A stretch of DNA of 64,000 nucleotides from positions 124,001 through 188,000 of the forward strand of contig WJXW01000008.1 in assembly GCA_015832175.1 (NCBI GenBank), in the 5' to 3' direction. Shown here one piece after another: positions 22,310 to 32,724 of the stretch. The stretch is from Paraphaeosphaeria minitans (lineage: Eukaryota; Ascomycota; Dothideomycetes; Pleosporales; Didymosphaeriaceae). The notes beneath the pieces were generated by a model that was given only the letters and a program-made list of their open reading frames with translations, was not told the origin of the DNA and did no database searches. Made by a program: the position numbers and the translations under genes. Numbering within the stretch: the stretch's first letter is position 1; the number at the start of each line of letters is the position of its first letter.

Positions 22310-22825
22310 ATGGGGCCCCCCGTCTCCTGGGCTATCGTCCTCTACAAGGTGCTCGTGGGCGTCCTTCTGGGCCTGATCCTCTTCCGCGCCGGCTTCCTTT
22401 CCCACCGCGCCGTCTTCTACACGCTCGGTGACAAGGTTTCGGCCTCGTCGAAGCTGGAGCCGACCGCAGAGCTCATCCGGTATGGCCAAGGACACTCGCT
22501 GAACAAGTTCGGACCGAACATCAATGTGCACGCGGCCTGTCCGGAAATGGACAAGTGGCCGCCTCCAAGTCTCCTAGATTCCAAGCGGAAACAACGGGCC
22601 TCGGATCCCTCCTCCAACAAGCGCCATGGGGTTGAGATACCCTGGGAGTGCAGCATGTGTGGCGAGCAGCTCTCCAGACATGACAAAGACGAGCGCGATA
22701 TGCGCAGGTGCGACTTCTGCGTCGGCAAGAGGGATACCGGCTGCTACAATTGCCAAAGGAAGTTCGAGAACCGTGACGTATACTGCTTCGTGCTGCAACA
22801 GCTGTGGCGCCGTGGAAGATACTAG
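22310..22825 (+). CDS. Small membrane protein with a Cys-rich putative zinc-binding tail
   Basis: A 171-residue single-exon ORF with a good start context (CACCATGGGG) and strong G/C at third positions. Residues 7-27 form one hydrophobic segment (WAIVLYKVLVGVLLGLILF), either a signal anchor or an uncleaved signal peptide. The C-terminal third has three closely spaced CxxC pairs (CSMC near residue 114, CDFC near 134, CYNC near 145), as in small zinc ribbons or knuckles. No named family is recognised. It lies between the two Pol III-type elements in the gene-poor block and is the best-supported gene there. An undetected intron is possible. Confidence 0.5.
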   Translation: MGPPVSWAIVLYKVLVGVLLGLILFRAGFLSHRAVFYTLGDKVSASSKLEPTAELIRYGQGHSLNKFGPNINVHAACPEMDKWPPPSLLDSKRKQRASDPSSNKRHGVEIPWECSMCGEQLSRHDKDERDMRRCDFCVGKRDTGCYNCQRKFENRDVYCFVLQQLWRRGRY

Positions 22826-23859
22826 CGCGTCTCAATTGGCTTCCAATAGCTGTTACCGACCTGAAGTCTCTGTCTCGGACAGCGGCAAAGGCTAGGGCGG
22901 CGCAAGAGGTCAACTAAGACAGGTCTGGGTTAATTCCTGGCGAGGTAAAGACCTGTGGGAGGCTTCCGAGCCGTGGTGCTCCAGTTGCCCATAGGCATGA
23001 TACTGCACAGGCAGCATAACGCAAGTAACGAAGCGTGATCGTTCCCCTTCGGATTCCGGCTTTCGTGAAACGCTTGCAACACCATCCATTGACTCCACTT
23101 CGTGACCTCTTGGACGTAAAGCTCTGGCACAGAACACACGCACAATGGAATTTCCTCCAGAGCCATGAATGTTGCCTTCATAATAAAATGCCCTCAACGA
23201 ATATAGCACAGAATAAGATGTTGAGACCAATGCCAGGAAGAGGCCATCAGGACAATGACCGTCTGAATAAACAAAAGCGCTTGCCGTAATGATGATGCTG
23301 ATGTACGTTGAATTCATGCATCTCAACGGCCAGAAGTTCGGAAATTCCTTATCTCGGTATGACTCGTCGGATTTACGCAATTTGAAACTGTGAGCCAATG
23401 CGATTGCCGGTTTTCCGACTGTCGGATTGCTCCCCTGAGGCGTCTACTGGTCATGAATTTACGATCATGGCAATTGCCATGCCAAACCACCAGCAGTGGG
23501 CTTGCCCAATTTTAGCGGTTTCGGCAGGATCCCGACAAACTCGTACCGCGAGTTGACTTGTAGGATGTACCGAGATCCTAACTGTCGCCCAGTGCAATTG
23601 CCCGATTTTCGGCGAATCTGGCGTAGCTAGTACCATGGGCACATACATCGCCAGCTCAGGACGTCGAGGCTGGTGGTTGTTTCGGCTGTCCGTCTGCATG
23701 GCGGCAGCAAACAACGAACGCTTTGCCTTACACCATAACATACATTTCAAACAAAGCGGACAGCCTCTCACCAGGGACGCAACCAAATAAAGGTGCTAGG
23801 CCGGTGTAGGCGAGGCTACCTGTTATGGCATCTACCGCATGTATTTATTCTCAGTGCCG

Positions 23860-24035
23860 AAAAAGCTGCAAAAAGAAAGCCTGATTCGGTGGGTATGTTA
23901 CGCCCAGGCGTTAGAACAGCGCCGACAGCGGTGTTCGAACTGCCGACCTATACACTAGTCAGCAACCGTCTCCAGGTGTGCAGCCACGGCACCGAATGGC
24001 AGATGACGCTACCATTCAGCCACCGTGACTGCACA
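23860..24035 (-). ncRNA. Pol III-type structured RNA / SINE-like element, copy B
   Basis: Same layout as copy A, minus strand: 5' arm TGTGCAG (24035-24029), a T opposite G, then CACGG; core 24022-23994, identical to copy A over 31 nt including two flanking bases; 3' arm CCGTG, G, CTGCACA (23983-23977), complementary to the 5' arm although its sequence differs from copy A; the conserved CTAGTG block (23962-23953); B-box-like GTTCGAAC (23940-23933); 3' hairpin GCCTG..CAGGC (23909-23879) with GGGCGTAACATACCC inside; T5 at 23874-23870 and 23864-23860. The two T5 runs have the same spacing as in copy A. Expected transcript is about 165-175 nt. Confidence 0.6.
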
Positions 24036-24056
24036 TCAGTGATTCCCAAAACTAAC

Positions 24057-24065
24057 ATATATATA
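24057..24065 (-). promoter_or_regulatory. TATA box of Pol III-type element B
   Basis: A TATATATAT run on the minus strand, 43 nt upstream of the A-box-like motif, matching the 44-nt spacing in copy A. AGTTTTGGGAA lies between TATA and the 5' arm, matching TGTTTTGAGGT in copy A. Confidence 0.5.
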
Positions 24066-27000
24066 GTCGTCCAGAGAGAGTTTTGAGGGTTGTTCATGGC
24101 GCTAATATGGCGTGTGGGCTTTCTCGAGGTGGTGATTCACGCGTGAAAGCCGAGTATTGCAAGCTCCTCCTGTGGCAGCCTCTCACTTCGTGGCCTACGA
24201 GCTGCGAGGCACCCGGTATGCACACAAGGCATGCACGGAGCGGCCTTGCGTAGCTCCCTCGCCATAGGCATGCGCAAGATAGGCGGCATTGCCCATCCGT
24301 AGGCGTTCAGGGGGAAACCTTTGGTCTTCGAGGCATCCTAGGAACGCTCGCCCGTTCGAGCACGCCCTCGAGTTTTTACTATGGCACCTATGCAAGCTGC
24401 CGTGCGGCTTCTTCTGCTCGCTGTGCCCTTCACTTTGTGCCTGGGCTTGAAGGGCGGCGTTGGCGCGTCGAGGTCGAGGTCCCCAACCCCACTATCCTCG
24501 CCCACAACACCATTCCCTCCACACCAGCTGACCCGAAATCTACACCACGCAGCGCCTATAACGCAGGCTTTCCCTTCTTACGTTCCAGCGAAGATGGCGA
24601 GCTTCGCGAGCGGCTGCTTTAACGGAGGCTGCTCTGACGGCGGCTGCTTAGAGCGGCGACTTGGACGTCGCTGCCTCGCTCATCTGCCTCCACGACGGCC
24701 TCCCCCCTCACCACCACCACCACCACCACCATCCACCCGGCGACGTCTCGAGGAAGGAAACGGAGACTACGCAAAGCCGCACATGGTTTCGACTGGCAAC
24801 CGTCGCGTTCGACCTCGATCGATTCGTCGGAGCGAGCAACCTCCGCGGGGGGTGTACGCCAGCCATGCTCTTGCTCCGCAGCTCGGGATACCGCAAACAT
24901 GTTCCGCCTACCTCATGCGAAGCTCTATGGGAGCAGGTAAATTCCGAGACGCAAATAAGCATTGGCGACTCTCAAACGCGGCACGGAACTCGGCGAAAGC
25001 GACGAATTGCTGAGGGCGGCGGCGCTGCAGCAGCCTCACACAACCGAGAGCGGCAGATCCTGTCGGGCATAAAAGACGTGCGAAATATCCGCCTGACTGG
25101 AAAACGGCCTCCGTAGAAGACACGCGGCCCTCTTATGGCAGGGTGCTCGCCCGACTACCGAAACATATCTCTTGCAGCACCGACACTGCCAACCGTTGAA
25201 GCTGCGTGTCGAATGCGCATCGCTGTCTGTTTGCGAATAAGGGAGTTGAATCACTGCATCTCTGTCAGCAACGAGAGATAAAAGCCTTGAAACCCCCTCA
25301 TAACCTCCATCCACGGCTCAGACGTAGATGTTATCGCACAACAAGATCCGCAGGTGCTACGCCGGGCTCTCTGTACGCAGTATCTAATCGAGGTCACGGA
25401 TGACCCGGTCATCATCGCCGACGTTCTATCCGGGTGCGGATAAGGGACTCAAACACTTACGCTCTGCCAGCAGAACACGCCTTTGCGTTTGAATCGGCTC
25501 GACCTTGAGAGCCTACATTGCCCAGCAATCCGCGCTTGACCGGACAGCATCTCGTATGACGTCTAAGGTGAGATCATGAGGACTTCGAATCAGCTTCTTT
25601 CTATCCTTCTTTCTCCCAGCTTTTCGTCGGCAGCTGCCGCGCAAGAGAAACCAGGTGCGGAAAGCCTCCAGATCCTGATCGGTGCAGAACCCGGCTTGAT
25701 GGCGGCTGTTATGAGGCAACATCGAAAGAAGATTCGACAGACGGGCGCCGCGCCTACGGCCACTACCAGGACGACCGGAACTTCCCGAGAAGAACGTCGT
25801 AATTGTAGAATTGCTTGCTAAAGCACTGCATCCGCCTTGTGGTTGCGCGCTCCGTGTTCTTGTACGAACGTCGCTCAACAGCTGGCAAACTCCTTTGGAT
25901 ATTGTTGCCGACAAGGCCAACTCTGGTGGCAGATCGAAGCTGCCAGGACGCCAAGTGCACAAAGAGAGCGACGAGCAGATTGATGCCGCAACAGACAGTA
26001 CTTGACTTGCGACTTCTCTGCGCTCAAAGTTAATGAGGCGTGAACCCGAATAAGAGAGACAACGGACGTGGCAAGCCGGCCACCATCTCATTCAGCTAAC
26101 CCAAGGATGCGAACGCAATCGGCAAAGCGAAACATCAACAATATTCCCCGCTGCGCGAAGATGGATGATATCCACGCCCTTGCCAGGAAAGCTAAGCACA
26201 TTGGTACGAGGGGTCGTGAGAACGTACATATATTCAGGGACCATACCTCTTTCCAGAGATGTAACACCACTGCCCTGGTGTCCCGTGCCTCATCATTGGT
26301 ACGCAGGTGGATTTGAGAGAAATTGCTTCAGCAAAGAGAAGCTTGCTCAACAGCACATGCAACCTATGAGACGGGAGGAGGCCCGAAGATCGCGACAAGC
26401 GAACGATCTTCCTACAGCAGATCTCACAGCGCGCCAGAATGCTCCAGAATGCGCCACCTTCGCTCCTCCTTCGAAGCTGTCGGTCCTGTTGTCGAGGTAC
26501 AGATTGGCAAGGATAGAGTAACTGGTCGTTCAAACGGGTATGTACCACTCCGTTCTTTGAAGGTCCTGCTAACATGCACAGTGTCGGATAGATCGATTTC
26601 AAAAATGGATAATTTGACCTCATCGTGGCATGGCTTCAGACGATATCGTATGCATCGACCGTGCGGCCCGTCAACTCAAGCCCTTGTTGGCCTTGCGTGT
26701 GCCGAACACTGCTCCGATCAGCATTCCAAGGCTTGGAGCATCTTTTCGAATCGTGACTTTGTACATTTGAAGAGTGTGGGCCAACTTCTTGACCCTGGCA
26801 AAGATGCCAAAGACACGACTTCGAGATATCGAACTAAGGGTATCCCAACGTAGATGCCTACATGGAGTCCGGAGAGAACACGGATTGGCTTGAGAATATC
26901 AACCCAAAGACTCTGACCCTGGACTACGAGATGCTGGCTCGAGACTGTTCGAACTTCGCTCTCAGCTTCAGGCTCGAAAGAAGCGATCGGTTGGAAGACC

Positions 27001-28258
27001 TGCCGGTGATGGAAGTAATGCATGCAGGACGTCATTTCCTGCCGCACTTGGGGCTCCGGTACAACAACAATCTGTGGGTCCCGGGATGCTCCAGTCACGT
27101 CGTTCAGGTGGAGTCACGCGAATCGTTCCGTTCGCGTAAATATGTTCCAAAGATGGTGACTTTCATGGTGCTCACCAAGACACACTTCGCCAAGTCGAGC
27201 TGAAGAACATCCGCGTGCTGTGCACCGACGCAGGATACCATCCCTGGAGGCCCGTTTTCAGTCTTCGAAAGGAAGTGATATATGCGCCCGCTGCCCGAGA
27301 AATCCAGCAGTGACAGCCTGGGCAGCATTTGAGAGCAGCGCAGCACCAAGATCCCAGACATTCCATCATGTGCGAGGCGTACGAGTTCCGGCACCTTCCG
27401 ACCCCAACGAAGCAACTTGCCTCATCGGATGACGCGCTCCGACGCAGAAGACCTAGACCTCCACGATCCATCTCTCAAGATATTCCCAATGAGTCGAGTT
27501 CCTGATCACCACGCCGATATTGTTTAGTACGAGGCGGAGGATACTCCAAAAGACCTCGTGTCAGCCAAGCCAACCGAATTGCTACGTTTAAACGTGGCAA
27601 TGCGATCATGACGGAGTAGAACAACCGAGACGACATGAAGGTGTGGCCCATCCGTATGGTGGCCCTTGAGGCTTGCCTAACAGGAAGGGGTTGCTCGAAC
27701 TTCTGGCTCGAGATGGGATAAATTGGCGGCGTCAAAGCGCTTGACTGCCGGTTCTCGTGTCCTGAACGCGCGCCGGCTTGAACCTTGTGTCATGCGAGTA
27801 CATTGCGACCCAAGAGAAGCGCCACACTGTCATGAGTATTTTTGAGTTCACGGGCGATGCGCAATTTTTTCGGGAATACTAGACTTCTGGTCCGATGTAA
27901 CTCGTCGGTTGGGCGAGGCGTTGGCATTTGGTGTAATGACCGAGGCGACGATTGGCGAGGGAGCATGAGGACGGGTGACTGATGCGGCCACGGTCAGGCC
28001 CACGGACCTGGTTGTAAAGTAAATGCCAAGGGGACATTTTGTTGGTCCACGTCGAAGCCTACAAGCTGCATCTGAGAAGCCGTGGAAGCTGTTATTGCTG
28101 GTGATCGCCTTCAAGGATTGTAATGAGGCCCGCTAGCGAGCAAAGTAGCCATCTTCCACAAGCCAACCACAATCTTGCGCTCCTCTCGGTATCCGGCGTA
28201 GCGTCCTCAAGCAGAAGCCCCATCGCAAATGCTTCAGCCAGTGTGCTGTGTCCGGTGC

Positions 28259-28298
28259 GAGGGGCTGAGGGGCTGAGGGGCTGAGGGGCTGAGGGGCT
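28259..28298 (+). repeat. GAGGGGCT tandem repeat, five copies
   Basis: An 8-bp unit repeated five times without change (28259-28298), in non-coding DNA. A recent slippage-type microsatellite. Confidence 0.9.
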
Positions 28299-28457
28299 CT
28301 GAAGATACACTCGCTGCACACCTGTCCTGGACGCTCTGGCTTCAAGCGGAGCAGACCTTGCAAAGGCTCCCACGTTTCGACTCAACTCGTCGATGAGTCG
28401 TTGTGCGTCGTGGGTGTTGTCGTGGTAGCGCTGGCGTGGCGGTCGCGGTCGCAGTCG

Positions 28458-28687
28458 CGGTTGCTCGTGGTGCCGCCGGCGTAGACTCTCCATGCATAGC
28501 ACATGTCGCTGCTAAGATCGTTATCGAAAAAGTTGGTAGGGCCAAGATCATGAGCTGCAGATCAAATGGCGAAAGAGCGCAGTCGAGGTCGCCGTTGCTC
28601 GGGGTGCTGCTGGCGGAGAGCCTTCCACGCACTGCACACGCCGCTGTTGGGATAAGTATCAAACGAGCTGGGAGAATGAAGATCAGG
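28458..28687 (-). repeat. Diverged 134-bp tandem duplication encoding hydrophobic segments
   Basis: Bases 28458-28553 and 28592-28687 align at roughly two thirds identity by eye. On the minus strand both copies translate in one open frame into similar hydrophobic segments, ILPARLILIPTAACAVRG and ALPTFSITILAATCAMHG, each followed by Ser/Pro/Ala-rich sequence. A weaker third unit may lie at 28.73-28.85 kb. No start codon other than GTG is available at 28698, so a gene is not asserted; an acceptor-like TTAG just upstream would allow a spliced exon. Confidence 0.45.
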
Positions 28688-31600
28688 AATTTCGACACGG
28701 ATGTCTAAGAAACGTGGTATGGTGGCTGTAGCGAGAGAAGTCGCGGTAGAAGGAGTAGTCGCGGCTGTCGGAGGAGCAAGGGCGAAGCCAAGGAGAGAGA
28801 AGCTGCGCCCGAGGCACAGAACCTTCCACTTTCAGCTGTTGAGCAAGAGCGCACCGAAGAGGGTCGTGTCATGGTTGTGGGGTTGATGAAATGGGTCATG
28901 GGGTGGGGGAGGAAGGGAGAGAGCGCGCGAAAAGTCGAAGCCCCGGTGCCCTCACCAACACTTGCCGCCAGAAACGCCCTGGCCCACGAGCAAAGGACGG
29001 GCATGCCCCCACCACCAGACCATGCGAGCAACACCAGCACGCCTACATCGTCTTGCTATCCCATTGTCCCTTCGCCAAACGCTCGGAAGTGCTGCGCTAT
29101 CGTAGGAGAGCCGTCGAGTGGCCAAATCTTACACCGCTCCCCCGGCAGCATCATCAACCCCGCCCTCCATTCCACCTTCATAGGTAAGCGCCTCAACCCC
29201 ATTGTCCGCCGACACCACGCTGACACATGCAAACAGAACCGGTCCGTATATTCACAGCAAGAACCAATAGCTAGCCTCCATATATTTATACCGTCACCCA
29301 AGCTTTCTCCCATTGGGCCGAATGTGCTGCTGTATCTGTATCTTACCCACCCTGTTGCCTTGCCTTGCCCGCCGTCGCCACCCCGAATCTATGCCTAGCC
29401 CAACCCGTTCTTTCCCTACCTAACCTTATTTCCACGTCTGCTTTCGCGCTGCTGGACCTCTACCACACATACTCTACTTCACGGCCCTTTCTCTTTCTCT
29501 TGTCTTTGTGTTCACGCACACGATACTACGCATTACGGGTGTGGCTTTTCCGTCGATGGGTGAAGAAGATCAAGGGCTTGCGCTGGTCGCGGCGCCTCCG
29601 CTCGTGGCTCCTCTGCGTGTGCCTATTCATACCTACTAACCCTCGTGCTAGCATAGACCAACAACCTAACCACTACGCATACAGATTCATCAATACACTA
29701 CTCGAGTAGTAACAGAGTATCTGTACTCTACTCCTACCCCCCGCCCTTCTTACTTGTCACCAATTCGGTACCTTCGATGCGCATAAGCCCGCGCCTACAA
29801 CAGACCGAAGAACGCACCACGCTGAGAATACGTAGTCGCGCAACGTCTCAGGAGAGGCGCTCCCAGTGTTTCTGCCCTATAATACCTCGTTTATCATCAG
29901 CATTCGCCACACGACTCCGTACGGATGGACAAAGTGGATTTCGGCCCGTTCTCTTGCTCCTCTAAGATACTAAGTAATTTCCTTCAGTATTCACAGGCTA
30001 CGGCCGCCCCTTCCATTTGCTCGCGCGCCGCCGGTCATGTCTCCTGTCTCATGCCATCCAATCCCCGTCTATTTTCCAAGACATTCGAGCCTTCGATTAT
30101 TTCAAGACACCCGATCCGTTACCCTACAAGCTTCAGGTCCATTCGCATGTGTGGCACTGATCGGACAATTTGCCAGGGTGCATGCCAGGAATTTTCGAAG
30201 GAAATCTCCGTGCTAAAGGCCACATACCCAGAAAGGCTCTGGAAATGTGTCGTCACGAAACATCATCTCTACTAAAGAAACATATCATTTCACCGAGCCC
30301 ACAAATAAGGTGTAGAAAGAGATAGCTTCGGGAAATGAGGTTCAGCGCGTGTCAGCTTGAGTCGACCCGAATGATTATGTGCTACTCAAAAATAAAGAGA
30401 GGGACCAGGATTACAGTCGCTGCAGTGCACTCCCTATATTTATGCGATTTCCCATGCTCAAATGGCTTTCATCGAAGAGGGATACCTTACCGGCACATCC
30501 CCTTGCTGGATATCCCAAGGCAATAATTCTTTCTAGGTACCTTCTCCTCAGGCCACACCAGAAGATGCCGTGAGTACATTAAGCCTCCACGGCCTTGTCT
30601 AAAAGTCAGAGCATAGTGAGGATATACCCGCTGGACTAGTTTCCATCAAAAGATGCTTGGCTATATCACTTTCAGGGCCAGAGACGGCATGGGTCTCTGA
30701 CCTGATGTTGAACATTGCTTCGCGGTTGCTCTAGTCCAGCTGTCCTGGAACTGCAAGCCCCTGCAGCAATATGCCTGCGGAAAGTCATGCTATGAACCGG
30801 AGGATAGCCTGCGCGAGTCGCTCGAACAGTGAAATGGCGAGCCATCTCATGCTCTACCTCCAGTGTTCTAGTGGCAACGCACGGTCACTCACCAGGTTTC
30901 TCATCGTCTCGCAAATGTTATGTTGCTGTGGCGATCCACTTCACTAATCGCACACCTTCCTCTCACGGTCACTTTCACTCGCTTAAGACTTACCTTATCT
31001 CGCGCCCCATTGATCTCAAGCTTTCTCTTCCTCGAATCTCTACTCGGGACTACTCAACCTTTCTCTCTCCAATCCCATCGTATTCATCCCTTCAACAGAT
31101 ACCTAAGGGTGTCAGAACTCAGGAGCTTCGCTAAAACGCACGCAGTGTACAAGCGTGCATGTCGACTGTTTTCGCAAGACAGCAAACTATCAAGGAGGTC
31201 ATGCATATACTTCGCATCGAATCACCACACCACCATCGAAGAGATTTGGCACTCGTGCAATCCAATACATACCCTACCAAAGCGCTCCTCTGGTTTGATG
31301 TCCGCAGTCGTTGATGGTTCTCCTCGCATCCGATCTGTTCTTCTGCACAACATCCTATTCGACCAGCATCATGCCGCAAGAGAAGATATAGTGGGTGGAT
31401 GTCGAGAACATACAGCCTGTCAGCATTGTGTTGCATCCCGCGAGAGCGTCAAAACGCTGTCACTAACCTACGAGAACCCGCAGTCGCCTTTCTTCAACAC
31501 TTTTCAGCTTGCCGCGCGCACATGGCATCGATACCCCATTTACTAGGTGAAAGGCTGTCTATAAGGAAGTAGTACTTGGGTTTGGTCTTCACTGACCCGC

Positions 31601-32582
31601 GCTCCGAAGCATATTTCCTGGACAGCCATCTCAAGCCTGCCGGTTAGCGTTATCCTTCCTCGGCTTCTGCGTTCGACCGCCTAGTTCAAATTGCGCAGAC
31701 ACAATTGCTTGCCACTGAGAAGATTTATCTCGCCAGCATTGGGATCGTCGCATGACGAGCGCTTCGAAGGCGTGCTATCACGTCTACAGCCTCGAGCCCT
31801 TCGTCCCTTCGTCGAAGGCGTGGCTAGTCGAGCGTCCGTCGTATCGCTATTTTAATGACCTCCTCAAGTTAGGTGTACTGTTGTAGACAGCCTTTGTGGT
31901 AACTTCAGCTTCCAGTCTATCCGATTCGGCCACACTACGACGCCCAATAGCACATTGCTCCTTCAAGCTACTCTCACCTCCATCAATCTCGCAAACCACC
32001 GTCGCCGCCGTGAACACCACGTCGCTCGCCTATTCGTTATCGCCTACGAAGCTACAAAGCCAGTGCTCAACTTGCCGCGAGACGTGCGCGCAATTGTCGT
32101 TCACCTGGATCTCAAGCACTCGGCTACGCGAGTTTATCACCCGCTCGAGGCGTTTGCAGCGGCAGCACCGGCTAGAAGAGGGTTGAACGACAGTCACGTC
32201 GAAAAGCTGGAGACCGTTTAGCGCCTTGGGCATGCATATAAAAAACTCTCTCGCCTCCCACCTCAAGGCGCTCTTGCTGATCGCGTAGAATTACAAAAGC
32301 TTCAAATTATCCGGTACGTCAAAAAGGTCATGTTTGGCTAGTGGCTTACCGCCCTTTGAGGCATACAAGCTTCTGCCTTCGCGCGGTCGCATCGTGCACT
32401 TGATTTCTGCTGCCTGCTTCTACGGCGCCTCTACCCCTCCCCTCGATGCTCCATCAACCGTTCTAGCCCTTCGCTCTCTAACACAGCTGCAGAAAATTGT
32501 CGTCATTCCACTCTCCGCCTGAAAAACTTTGGCGCGGTTTCGGTCCTCTTGATTCCAGATCCGGTACAACCTTTGCTTTCAC

Positions 32583-32632
32583 GGTATGTTCACCGAGCGC
32601 ACCGTCTCCAAGGCTCTGCTAACCGCGCTCCA
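32583..32632 (+). other. Probable 5'-UTR intron of the 32.7-kb gene
   Basis: GTATGT donor, GCTCTGCTAACC branch region and CCAG acceptor give a 50-nt intron about 90 nt ahead of the ATG at 32725, inside CT-rich leader-like sequence. Confidence 0.5.
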
Positions 32633-32724
32633 GCTGCAACCCTTCTTCTGCCGCGCTTCACGCTCTCAAGCAAGCTCGCTCTTCCTCGATCCTCGGTCGC
32701 GCACAAAACGGTGCCGTCTCCGAA

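Larger units (their letters stand above)
24070..32582. other. Long gene-poor region with coding relics
   Basis: About 8.5 kb without a convincing gene. The plus strand 26862-27203 is open and coding-like (DWLENINPKTLTLDYEM, VMHAGRHFLPHLGLRYNNN), continuing in another frame at 27200-27320 (ELKNIRVLCTDAGYHPWRP). The 21-nt repeat partner lies at 27456-27476. The plus strand 26455-26530 resembles one RRM edge (PVVEVQIGKDRVTGRSNG) but then breaks. 28.4-28.9 kb holds a diverged tandem duplication. 29.3-32.6 kb is CT-rich and mostly featureless. Confidence 0.45.

Noticed and set aside
20952..24065. Canonical tRNA genes at the two GTTCGAAC sites
   Set aside because: A-box to B-box spacing is too long (about 85-100 nt) and no anticodon stem or matching acceptor stem can be formed; treated as tRNA-related ncRNA/SINE instead.
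24381..25013. 210-codon plus-strand ORF starting MAPMQAAVRLLLLAVPF
   Set aside because: Signal-peptide-like start, but the remainder is Arg/Pro/His low-complexity with no consistent codon bias; not enough to call a gene.
26455..26565. RRM-like fragment PVVEVQIGKDRVTGRSNG followed by a GTATGT..ACAG intron-like stretch
   Set aside because: Frame ends at a TAG right after the putative junction and no RNP motifs are found nearby; may be a relic, not a gene.
28871..29260. Plus-strand ORF with a plausible GTAAGC..ACAG intron (29183-29236)
   Set aside because: Spliced product is short, compositionally odd and matches nothing; kept only as a possibility.
31955..32221. Plus-strand ORF possibly an upstream exon of the 32.7-kb gene
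   Set aside because: No donor that would keep frame into 32725, and a probable UTR intron lies between.
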